This document shows positions 1-7,300 of a stretch of 7,449 nt of DNA, piece by piece. The notes under the pieces are model-generated. The model saw only the letters and a program-made list of their open reading frames with translations, was not told where the DNA came from and did no database searches. The DNA is from an uncultured Clostridia bacterium (GTDB lineage Bacteria > Bacillota > Clostridia > Christensenellales > UBA1242). The stretch is from positions 1 through 7,449 of the forward strand of contig CANQRE010000039.1 in NCBI GenBank assembly GCA_947626175.1, written 5' to 3'. A program made the position numbers and the translations under genes. How positions within the stretch are numbered: the first letter of the stretch is position 1; each line of letters begins with the position of its first letter.

Positions 1-386
1 CATTTGTTTATTCAACAAAAATCACAGATGATGTTGTTGGCAGCAGGGGTCATTATGTGAAAGATTTCACCGAAGCTTATGATTTAACCACCACAATCAT
101 GACTCTTCTTGGAGTTGATTATGTCCCAGGTGGCTACATGGGCTATCCTGTTTATTGTGTTGACGCAAATGGCTCGCCGCTTTCAAATCATGTTATCGTT
201 TCACAAACAAGTGGCATATTTGGCGACAGAATTTATTCAAATGACGGGAAAAACATAAATTTCAAATCCCCAGGCGTGACAGTTGAGGAAGAAACGCTAT
301 ACAAACTTAATGCATCCAAATTTTATGAAAAGTGGCGAAGAATAAATGGAATATATAAATATGATTTATTCCGCGATTTAACATAA
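1..386 (+). CDS. Sulfatase / LTA synthase-superfamily protein, C-terminal end (partial)
   Basis: This is the last ~128 codons of a gene that enters from the left; the reading frame is open from base 3 to the TAA at 384-386, and the internal GTG at 57 is not a convincing start. The segment GHYVKDFTEAYDLTTTIMTLLGVD resembles the end of alkaline-phosphatase-fold sulfatase and lipoteichoic-acid-synthase-like catalytic domains, where a late metal-site histidine is followed by a DxxPT-like helix and LLG. The tail (IFGDRIYSNDGKNI, then a charged helix ending KYDLFRDL) fits the short C-terminal extension often seen after that domain. Full-length relatives are membrane proteins with N-terminal helices and an extracellular domain that moves phosphoglycerol or phosphoethanolamine onto surface polymers. 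The nucleophile threonine and most metal ligands lie outside the window, so the substrate cannot be stated. The family call is by recognition only. Confidence 0.6.
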   Translation, partial: FVYSTKITDDVVGSRGHYVKDFTEAYDLTTTIMTLLGVDYVPGGYMGYPVYCVDANGSPLSNHVIVSQTSGIFGDRIYSNDGKNINFKSPGVTVEEETLYKLNASKFYEKWRRINGIYKYDLFRDLT

Positions 387-442
387 AACATGCTTGTAAA
401 AACAAATAAAATGCAAAAAATAACAAAGTTTAAATCAACTAA

Positions 443-478
443 AAAAAGAGAGATAAAAACCTCTCTTTTTGTTTTTTT
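443..478 (+). terminator. Rho-independent terminator between convergent genes, probably bidirectional
   Basis: Bases 443-452 (AAAAAGAGAG) pair perfectly with 461-470 (CTCTCTTTTT) around an 8-base loop, and are followed by G and seven T at 472-478. This sits 56 bases after the sulfatase-like stop. On the minus strand the same hairpin is followed by the complement of the A-run at 441-447, so it could also end the convergent DUF1858 transcript. The GC part of the stem is only about five pairs, so the hairpin is of modest strength. Confidence 0.8.
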
Positions 479-482
479 AATA

Positions 483-550
483 TTTTTTTGAGTTTTTTTA
501 CAATTTTTTTACAATTTTTTTTGTTATTTTTTGTTCTCGTTCAATTTTTT
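483..550. other. Phased T-tracts (predicted curved DNA) at the 3' end of the DUF1858 gene
   Basis: Runs of T occupy 483-489, 493-499, 504-510, 515-522 and 527-532, with a further run at 545-550. The first five have centres roughly 10-11 bases apart, about one helical turn. Part of this is an exact 11-base tandem repeat (TTTTTTTACAA at 493-503 and 504-514). Tracts of four or more A/T phased with the helix are known to curve DNA. The stretch begins just after the terminator and runs over the DUF1858 stop codon. Its role is unknown. Confidence 0.6.
512..534 (+). repeat. Direct repeat copy A flanking the DUF1858 gene
   Basis: The sequence CAA, eight T, GTTA, six T, GT matches the copy at 789-810 except for one extra T. 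Copy A overlaps the 3' end and stop codon of the minus-strand gene. It is low-complexity, so coincidence or shared poly-T bias is possible. Confidence 0.45.
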
Positions 551-739
551 GACCAAAAAGTCAACATCAATCCCATGCACTTGGGCAGCTTCTTCAAGGC
601 TTTCAAGTTGGCTCATTGGACAATATATGCAGTGCATGCCGAACCCAAGCAAAATGTCGGCAAGGCTTTCATCCATTGCAAGAACATCCTTGATTGTTGT
701 GTTTTTTGTGATTTGTGTGTTTTTCTTTTTCATGACCAT
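524..739 (-). CDS. DUF1858 redox-disulfide domain protein
   Basis: This small soluble protein of 69-71 residues matches the DUF1858 family (also described as the hybrid-cluster-protein-associated redox disulfide domain). A short lysine-rich lead is followed by ITKNTTIKDVLAMDESLADILLGFGMHCIYCPMSQLESLEEAAQVHGIDVDFLVKKLNE-like order. The hallmarks are a TIxDVL helix, the GMHCxxCP motif (Cys37 and Cys40 from the first ATG) and the ESLEEAAxVHGIDVDxLVxxLN ending. Length is normal for the family, so the gene looks intact. The biochemical role of the family is not established; the CxxC pair suggests a redox or metal function. Two ATGs are available, at 739 and 733. The promoter at 741-769 predicts a transcript beginning near 733-734, and there is no Shine-Dalgarno site, so 733 is the likelier start. 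It converges on the sulfatase-like gene and diverges from the PRC-barrel gene. Confidence 0.88.
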   Translation of the reverse strand: MVMKKKNTQITKNTTIKDVLAMDESLADILLGFGMHCIYCPMSQLESLEEAAQVHGIDVDFLVKKLNENKK

Positions 740-740
740 A

Positions 741-769
741 ATTTTACATCATTGTTTTCATAATGTCAA
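741..769 (-). promoter_or_regulatory. Sigma-A-type promoter of the DUF1858 gene
   Basis: Read on the minus strand, TTGACA (769-764) is a perfect -35 box and TAAAAT (746-741) a 5/6 match to the -10 box, with the ideal 17-base spacer. Upstream DNA is A/T-rich, including the tracts at 792-820, and could act as an UP-like or curved element. The expected start point, 6-7 bases past the -10 box, falls at about 734-733, directly at the second ATG of the gene. Confidence 0.8.
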
Positions 770-788
770 TAAAAAGATATAAAATTGG

Positions 789-810
789 CAATTTTTTTGT
801 TATTTTTTGT
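789..810 (+). repeat. Direct repeat copy B flanking the DUF1858 gene
   Basis: CAA, seven T, GTTA, six T, GT matches copy A at 512-534 apart from one T. It lies in the spacer between the divergent DUF1858 and PRC-barrel genes, so the two copies bracket the DUF1858 gene and its promoter. Confidence 0.45.
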
Positions 811-820
811 CTATTTTTTT
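792..820. promoter_or_regulatory. Phased T-tracts in the divergent intergenic region
   Basis: T-runs at 792-798, 803-808 and 814-820 have centres about 11 bases apart, a pattern that predicts intrinsic curvature. On the minus strand they lie about 22-50 bases upstream of the DUF1858 -35 box, where curved A-tracts can stimulate promoters. They also precede the PRC-barrel gene. For that gene the best -35-like match is TTGAAA at 819-824, but no well-spaced -10 box follows, so its promoter remains uncertain. Confidence 0.5.
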
Positions 821-861
821 GAAATTATCATGTTTGCGAAAAAAATAAATAAATTAAAATT

Positions 862-1551
862 ATGCAAAAATTAAGTGAAATAATTTCCAAAAATATATAT
901 TCTCTTTCTTCCGGCAGAAAAGTTGGCTATGTTTTAAATATTGAGTTTGATGAAAATTTTTTTGTTAAAAACATTGTCATGGTTGACTCGGAAAGCGAAA
1001 TGGAAGCCAAAATAAAAAATTTTTTTATTAAAAATGAAAATGTTTTCATCTCTTCTGAAGAAGAAATTGCCTATGACCAAACGCTTGAAAGCCAAAAAAT
1101 ATTGGGAAAAGAAATTTTTTCAAGGGAAGGAACAAATTTTGGGAAAGCCAAGGAAGGGATTTTGTCCGGCAAAAAACTTGTTTGTTTGTTTTGTGAAAAA
1201 AGCATAATTCCAACATGCAAAATTTCATTTATTGGCGAAGATATCATATTTTTAGGGGCAAAAAAAGCAAAAAAAATGCCATTTCTATCAAATTTATCCC
1301 AAAATTTTATTCCACAAGATGAAATGATGGTGTCAATCATGCCAATTGAAACGCAAAAAACAAAATCAGAGCTTTCTCCTTACAGAATTTCCACCGATCC
1401 AACAAATTTAATAGGAAAAATGGCCACAAAAGATATTTTTGGATTAAATAATGAATTAATTATCAAAAAATTCGAAATAATTACCCAAAAAAAAGTCAAT
1501 GAAGCCAGGCGGCACAATAAATTAAATATATTATTTTATAATTGCAAATAG
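862..1551 (+). CDS. Probable PRC-barrel domain protein, 229 residues
   Basis: The N-terminus (LSEIISKNIYSLSSGRKVGYV, then a beta-rich stretch with an acidic VDSESE turn, to about residue 70) has the PRC-barrel pattern of a site name, 'G+xVGyV', and strand repeats. A second, weaker copy may span about 79-132 (ILGKEIFSREGTNFGKAKEG through DIIFLG). The last 48 residues (182-229) follow the pattern LxGKxxTKDI...ELIxKK...ITxxxVxxAxxxxKL, which I associate with C-terminal modules of clostridial PRC-barrel proteins. There is no signal peptide or membrane helix, so it should be cytoplasmic. PRC-barrels occur in RNA-processing, photosynthetic and sporulation-linked proteins, so the specific role is unknown. 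Cysteines form a C108xxC111 pair plus C119 and C228. An in-frame TAA at 850-852 makes ATG 862 the only good start, yet it has no Shine-Dalgarno site. The gene uses A/T-ending codons more strongly than the VirB4 gene downstream. Confidence 0.65.
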   Translation: MQKLSEIISKNIYSLSSGRKVGYVLNIEFDENFFVKNIVMVDSESEMEAKIKNFFIKNENVFISSEEEIAYDQTLESQKILGKEIFSREGTNFGKAKEGILSGKKLVCLFCEKSIIPTCKISFIGEDIIFLGAKKAKKMPFLSNLSQNFIPQDEMMVSIMPIETQKTKSELSPYRISTDPTNLIGKMATKDIFGLNNELIIKKFEIITQKKVNEARRHNKLNILFYNCK

Positions 1552-1562
1552 CCTTAAAACGT

Positions 1563-1592
1563 TTGTATTTTTCATTTCGTTTGTAGTAAAAT
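1563..1592 (+). promoter_or_regulatory. Possible promoter of the VirB4-lipoprotein operon
   Basis: TTGTAT (1563-1568) and TAAAAT (1587-1592) are separated by 18 bases, a moderate sigma-A match, placing the transcript start near 1599, beside the ribosome binding site. No terminator is visible after the PRC-barrel stop at 1551, so read-through from that gene is also possible. An 8-base direct repeat, CGTTTGTA, occurs at 1560-1567 and 1578-1585, overlapping the -35 box and the spacer. It could be an operator or chance. Confidence 0.4.
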
Positions 1593-1598
1593 ATTGAC

Positions 1599-1604
1599 AA
1601 GGAG
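1599..1604 (+). promoter_or_regulatory. Ribosome binding site of the VirB4 gene
   Basis: AAGGAG lies six bases before ATG 1611, an ideal Shine-Dalgarno placement. It fixes the start of the fusion protein ahead of its membrane module and contrasts with the SD-less genes to the left. Confidence 0.85.
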
Positions 1605-1610
1605 AAAAAT

Positions 1611-4331
1611 ATGCAACGTATCATCCCAAGGAAGACAAAAGTCAAACTTGAATTTATTCGTGGCGTCACAGGCCTTGATTTAATTTTGGCGGTGCTTGGT
1701 GCGGCAATTGCTGTTGTTTTGTTCGCATCAAACTTTCCAGCCCATTTTTGGATTGCCGGAGTTTGGACAATTTTGTTTATTTCAATTTTTATAAAAATTT
1801 CTGACGATGAAAGGTTGTATGTAACCCTGTCGCACCTTTTCAGATTTATGGCTCAAAAAAAGAAGTTTTCTGTCAGCGACAAAAAAAAGGGTGGCGACAT
1901 TGGCGAAATGATTCCGTTTGAAGGAATATATCAGGACCGCTTTATCAACTTTGGCACATATTATGGACAGGTCATTGAAATCCGCCCAGTGCTGTTTGGC
2001 CTTTTGACCGAATACACTCAGGACAACGTTATCGAAAGCTTTGCAAATGCCCTTCGCCGACTTTCACCTGATCAAACATGTTCAATCATGAAACTTAATT
2101 TGGCGATGGTGCTTGACAACTACATATATAACGAAAACAAAAAATATGAACTTTTGCTTGAAATGCAATATGAAGGGCAGGTCACTGAAAAGGAAGTTGA
2201 CTCCCGAAGCCCTGTTTTTGAAGAGCGTGTGTCATTTATGGAAACGCTCAACCGAAAGAACAAAGTTTACAAAGACCATTTTTATGTTGTTGTGTTTGAC
2301 AGAGATTTGGAGCTTTTGGAAAACACCGTCAATGGAATGATCAATGCGCTTGCTTCATCTCTTGCCCCAATGAGCGCAAAAAGATTGTATGGGCAGGACT
2401 TGACAATATTTTTAAAAGCCAACTATGGCCGTGAATTTGACCAGCGTGAACTTGAAAGCATTCCACTTTCAAAACACATGGAATGGGCAAAGCCAAAACA
2501 AATTCGCTTTAAGGCAGCAAGATATTTTATTGATGACAACGCGTTCAGAACTTATGCCATCACCGATTATCCTTTGAACGTTGGCAATGCTTGGGGATCT
2601 GACATCTTTTTGATGGACAGAACCAAAGTTGTGATGAAGTTTAATCCTGTTCCAAAATACAATGCCGAGCGTTCAATCGACAAAGCCATAATGGACATGG
2701 AAAGCAAACTCAATCGTGTTGGAAGGTCGTCCGCTCAAATTGAACTTCAAACCCACGTTGACACCTTAAGAGATTTGCTTGTAAACCTTAAAAACAACAA
2801 CCAGCAGCTTTATGATGTGAACACTTACATAACGTGCGAAGATGCTGCAAAGCGTGATGTTAAGGCAATGCTCAAGCAAAGCGGATTTAGATTTAGTGAA
2901 ATGTTTGCTCGTCAACAAGATGCTTTCATCAGCACAAACATTTCAAGGCGTGACACAAACACATCATATCGAAGGGGAATTCCAACTTCAACTCTTGCCG
3001 CTGTTTTCCCATTTATTTCAAGTGCGCTTCAAGATGAAGACGGAATTTACATCGGTGACAATGAATATCCAGTTTTTGTTGACTTTTTTGCTCGTGACAA
3101 CACGCGTGTCAACTCAAACATGATGGTTATTGGAAAGTCGGGATCAGGAAAAAGTTATGCCACAAAAACTCTTCTTGCAAACCTTGCTGCCGACAACTGC
3201 AAAATCTTTATTTTGGACCCTGAAAAAGAATATGCACAGCTAACAGCTTCTCTTGGCGGAAAATATATTGACGTTGGCTCATCGCTGCACGGAATTATCA
3301 ATCCATTCCACATCATTGCTTCTTTGGATGAAAGCGATGACGAAGAGCAAAAGTCTGACGAAGAGCTGGATGAATTTGACGAGCCAAAAAAACGCGTGCA
3401 AAAAAAGGCATCTCAAAAAATCAATGATTCTTATTCGCAGCACTTGCAGTTTTTGGAGCAGTGGTTTAGAAGCATTTTGGAAGGAATCAATGCCGATGCG
3501 TTTGAGCTTTTGAACTCTCTTATCATCGACACCTACAAAAAACGCGGAATTGACGAAACAACTTATCTTGGAAACAAAAAGCCTGAAGATTATCCTATAT
3601 TTGATGACCTATATGATCTTATCTTAGAAAGAATAAAGAGTTGTAAGGATGATTTCACACTTCGAAACCTTATGACAGTTGAAACCTACATCAAAAAGTT
3701 TGCAAAAGGTGGCCGAAACAGCAAGCTGTGGAACGGACCAACTTCAATTGAAACAAATGAAAACTTTGTTTGCTTCAATTTCCAATCATTGGTTGCAAAC
3801 AACAACGCACTTCTCACAAACGCCCAAATGTTTTTGGTGTTTAGATATTTGAACAACGAAATCATCAACAACAAGGATTTCAACCAAAAATATCACAAAA
3901 ATGACAAAAAGAACAACCGTAAAATTGTTGTTGCGGTTGATGAAGCTCACATTTTCATCAACCCAAAATATCCAATTGCGCTTGACTTTATGGCACAAAT
4001 GGCAAAGCGTATCCGAAAGTATTGGGGAATGCAAATCATCATCACCCAAAACCTTGCGGACTTTGTGGGAAGTGATGAAATCAAACGTCAATCCACAGCG
4101 GTTATCAACGCTTGCCAGTATTCACTCATTTTCTCGCTTGCGCCAAACGATATCAACGACCTTGTTGAGCTATACAAAAAATCAGGCGGCATAAACGAAG
4201 AAGAACAAAACGCAATTGTAACAGCTGGCCTTGGACAAGCCTTTTTGATCACAGGGCCAACAAACAGAACAATGATTCAAATTGTGGCTCAAGATTATAT
4301 CAAATCAATCTTCTCAAATGCAAATGAATAA
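1611..4331 (+). CDS. virB4: Type IV secretion ATPase VirB4 with fused PrgI/VirB3-like membrane module
   Basis: This 906-residue protein is expected to energise assembly of, or transport through, a type IV secretion-like channel at the inner face of the membrane. Residues 1-20 are basic; two hydrophobic helices follow at about 24-39 and 46-61, then a basic, juxtamembrane stretch, as in the small PrgI/VirB3 proteins. Residues ~100-400 fit the VirB4/TrbE/CagE N-terminal domain. The ATPase core has the pre-Walker FPF (466-468), Walker A GKSGSGKS (508-515), the DPEKEY motif (536-541), Walker B IVVAVDEAH (772-780) with catalytic E778, the TQN motif (812-814), and the late NACQYSLIF and GLGQAFL elements. 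All key residues are intact. A highly charged insert (about 573-603, acidic then lysine-rich) lies between Walker A and B. The lipoprotein gene starts 11 bases after the stop. Fused VirB3-VirB4 proteins are known in some systems. Whether this one serves DNA transfer or protein export cannot be told without neighbours such as a relaxase or coupling protein. Confidence 0.9.
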   Translation: MQRIIPRKTKVKLEFIRGVTGLDLILAVLGAAIAVVLFASNFPAHFWIAGVWTILFISIFIKISDDERLYVTLSHLFRFMAQKKKFSVSDKKKGGDIGEMIPFEGIYQDRFINFGTYYGQVIEIRPVLFGLLTEYTQDNVIESFANALRRLSPDQTCSIMKLNLAMVLDNYIYNENKKYELLLEMQYEGQVTEKEVDSRSPVFEERVSFMETLNRKNKVYKDHFYVVVFDRDLELLENTVNGMINALASSLAPMSAKRLYGQDLTIFLKANYGREFDQRELESIPLSKHMEWAKPKQIRFKAARYFIDDNAFRTYAITDYPLNVGNAWGSDIFLMDRTKVVMKFNPVPKYNAERSIDKAIMDMESKLNRVGRSSAQIELQTHVDTLRDLLVNLKNNNQQLYDVNTYITCEDAAKRDVKAMLKQSGFRFSEMFARQQDAFISTNISRRDTNTSYRRGIPTSTLAAVFPFISSALQDEDGIYIGDNEYPVFVDFFARDNTRVNSNMMVIGKSGSGKSYATKTLLANLAADNCKIFILDPEKEYAQLTASLGGKYIDVGSSLHGIINPFHIIASLDESDDEEQKSDEELDEFDEPKKRVQKKASQKINDSYSQHLQFLEQWFRSILEGINADAFELLNSLIIDTYKKRGIDETTYLGNKKPEDYPIFDDLYDLILERIKSCKDDFTLRNLMTVETYIKKFAKGGRNSKLWNGPTSIETNENFVCFNFQSLVANNNALLTNAQMFLVFRYLNNEIINNKDFNQKYHKNDKKNNRKIVVAVDEAHIFINPKYPIALDFMAQMAKRIRKYWGMQIIITQNLADFVGSDEIKRQSTAVINACQYSLIFSLAPNDINDLVELYKKSGGINEEEQNAIVTAGLGQAFLITGPTNRTMIQIVAQDYIKSIFSNANE

Positions 4332-4336
4332 AAGGA
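4332..4336 (+). promoter_or_regulatory. Ribosome binding site of the lipoprotein gene
   Basis: AAGGA begins immediately after the VirB4 stop codon and lies six bases before the GTG at 4343. It supports the GTG start over the later in-frame ATG at 4370 (codon 10). The GTG start also keeps the basic lead TAKFKK needed for a signal peptide. The 11-base gap implies co-transcription with VirB4. Confidence 0.8.
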
Positions 4337-4342
4337 AGAGAC

Positions 4343-7300
4343 GTGACAGCAAAGTTTAAAAAAATATTTATGCTTGTAAGTTTGAGTGCAGTGATTTTGC
4401 TCTCAAGTCTCTTTTTTGTTGGATGCGGGGAGTCGGCGGCCTCAAAAATAGAGCTAACCGCTGACAAATCAGAAGTCACACTTTATGTTGGCGGACAAAC
4501 TGAAGATGTGACTTTCACAATTCAAAATTATGTCAAATCAATTTCGCCGGTGCTTTCATACAGCCTTGTGGACGTGACCGCTTCATCGGACGAAAGCGAA
4601 CACGCTCGCCTTGAACAAATCAGCCAAAATGGCAATATTTCAGTTGTAAGGCTAACAGGCGTAAGCGGCGGACAAACTCGGCTTATTGCCAGAACAAGCG
4701 AAGGAAACAAACAAGAGGTTGTCACAATCAACGTAAAGCAATTTTCAACAACTTTCACAAAACAAGATGATGCGGTGATGTATGTTTCATACAATTCGCC
4801 GTTTGAACCAACTTCTGATTATTTTAATTTTGATTTAACGGCAACTGAGCGAGAACTTAGTTTTTACAACACTTCGGACGAAGACGAAATAAGCCCTGAA
4901 AACGAGTTTTCTTCAGTTCGTTTTGAAGGTGTTGAAAACGAGCAGGGCGAAACTGAAAAACGACTTGTGTTTTATGATGACGCCGGTCACGTGGTGGATT
5001 CAAAAGTTCCAAGCGGCGATGTTGTGAACTTTGTGGCTCATTATGTCAACGAGCAAACAGGCGAGGAGCAAAATGTTGTATCCTGCTTTTATGTTGTTTC
5101 AGGCTTTGACACGCAAGAAGCCGCAGTCAATGTGAGCGACACAAATCAAGAGCCGGCTCAGCCTTTTAATCCGCCAACAAACAGTGGCAACACATTCACT
5201 TTTGATGCCTTGGAAATTGTTTCAAACAAAGTTGGAGAAGGAAATTCGCTGCCAACGCAAAAATTTGCTGTTGAACTGAAAAATCAATTTGCTGTTTCAA
5301 ATGTTTTTGTTGACATAACGCCTGAAAACAACCGAACTTTGACAATAACAAAAAGATCGGAAAACAATCGTTGGAATATCACTGTTTCAAGTGCGGTCAA
5401 CGTCAGTCAAAGCACTTTCATCAAGGTTGATGTTTATTACAAAATTGGCCAAATAAGTTTTGCTTCAATAAATGATGCTTCTGTTCATCAAACAATCATC
5501 ATTCCAATTGAAATCAAACTTATTCCTGAAAAAATTCTTGTAAACGAGTTTGATGAAGGTGAAAAACAATACACTTTTTATGATCAATATGTTGGAAATG
5601 TTGGCTGGCAAAGATTTGACATAAGTGTTTCTCGAACAGATTCCACTTTCAATTTTGTGAAAATGCGATATAACTCCGATCAGCTTGCTGTCAGATACAA
5701 AGGTTCTTCCATATCCGGTGGCGAACTTAATATTGACGATTTGTCCGAGCCTGTTTATATTCGCGGCAACGCAGTTATAAGCGAAGGGCAATCTCTTGAA
5801 GGAAAGGTCACATTCACAGTTGACAGCGAACTTTTAAGTGATGAAAATCCTGTCAAATATGATTTGTCATATTCAATTTTAAAAGGCGCAAGCAATGATG
5901 CAATAGAGTTTGATAGGAACACAACCTATGATTATGATGCCACAAATCCAAATTCAGGAATATTTGTTTCACTTTCACAAAGCGAGGCAACATTTAAAGG
6001 CCTAAAAGTTGAAAGCGGCGAATTTGATTTTGCAACAGTTGCTTATTATGATCAAGATGAAGGATGTGTGGACGTTAGTTATGTTGGAAAAGAAAACAAT
6101 ATTATTGTGCTTTCAATAAAACCTATAAAAGCTGGCACATCACGATTTGTTGTGACTCTTGACAACGGCGCAAACAAAATTATTGCGGTCAGAGTTATTG
6201 GCACTCTTGAAAATGCAACAGTTGACCTTGACAGCTCCGCAACCAACGAAAATGTTGTAAGTGCCGAAAACGAATTTGTTGGCGATTTAACTTTGCCAGA
6301 CAACAGCACAACAATCACGCCAAACATGGCAATGAACATTGTTGTGAAAAACGAACAAACAAGTCAGCAACAATATGGAAGAAGTGCATTTATAAAAATT
6401 GATGCAAATGACATGTCGTGCGTTCAAAGCATTCGAATTTTAAAAAATCCAAGTTATGTTGAAATATATCAGCAAACAAACGCGCAAACAAAGGGGCGAT
6501 ATGAACTTAAAACGCTCACAAGCGGCGATGGCGACAACTTGAACAATTACATAATTTTTGAAGTTTCTGGAAGTGGGATTGAAAACTTTGCGCCAACAAC
6601 AAACAGAAAATATATTGTTGTAAAGCTCACAAGTTTTGTGCCTGTTTCAAATTTTGACATGTATGTGGTGGACAAAGAAGAGGAAACTTTGGCAAACAAT
6701 GTGTCGTTGTATGTTGGATTGGACATAACCGATCCTATGCTTCAAAGTGTTGCAATTTCGCCAAGTGTTTTGCCATCAAACGCTTATGGCTTTAAACAAT
6801 ATAATGGCGACAATATGGGATTTGTAAACGCAAATTATGATTACAAAGCCGATTACATTTATTACACAGTAAATGGCAACTTCAGAGCGTATGTGGCAGG
6901 CAATGCAACCATGTCTGTGCCAATCATGACAAGCGGCGAAACATATTGGATTGCCGCAAATGGCGTTGTGAATGATCAAAATGAACAAAGCGGCAGCGAT
7001 CTTGCAAGAAACTATCTTTTAAGCCTTGATTTAACAAATCCAAATCGCATCCAAATTTCAGTGAACAACTCGGCAATTTATTCGGAATCAGCAATCACTT
7101 TGTTTGCAGGCCTAAGACAATATGACACAACAAGATATTTTCCAATCACAGTGGAATTTGTTCAATATGAAAGCGTTACAAGCATAAAAACCGAAGGCGT
7201 TCCAACAACTTTGGGTGACAATTCTCACATTGAACTAACAAATCAAAATGATGGAATATTTTCATTTGATGTTTATGTAAATCCTTCTTCTGCAACTGAC

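Noticed and set aside
57..386. Treating GTG 57 as the start of a complete 109-residue protein
   Set aside because: The frame is open to the window edge, the upstream residues continue the sulfatase-like pattern, and no ribosome binding site precedes the GTG.
488..763. Open frame on the plus strand opposite the DUF1858 gene, with a Phe-rich hydrophobic N-terminus
   Set aside because: Its hydrophobicity comes from reading the poly-T tracts; the opposite strand encodes a recognisable conserved family with its own promoter.
1611..4331. VirB4-like protein as a HerA/FtsK-type antiphage ATPase
   Set aside because: The PrgI/VirB3-like helices, VirB4 N-terminal domain and DPE-x-EY and TQN motifs fit VirB4; no nuclease or other defence partner is present.
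4528..4794. Minus-strand open frame inside the lipoprotein gene (also those at 5465-5791, 6079-6339 and 6776-6988)
   Set aside because: They are antisense to a continuous lipoprotein frame, have no recognisable family pattern, and no ribosome binding site was noticed.
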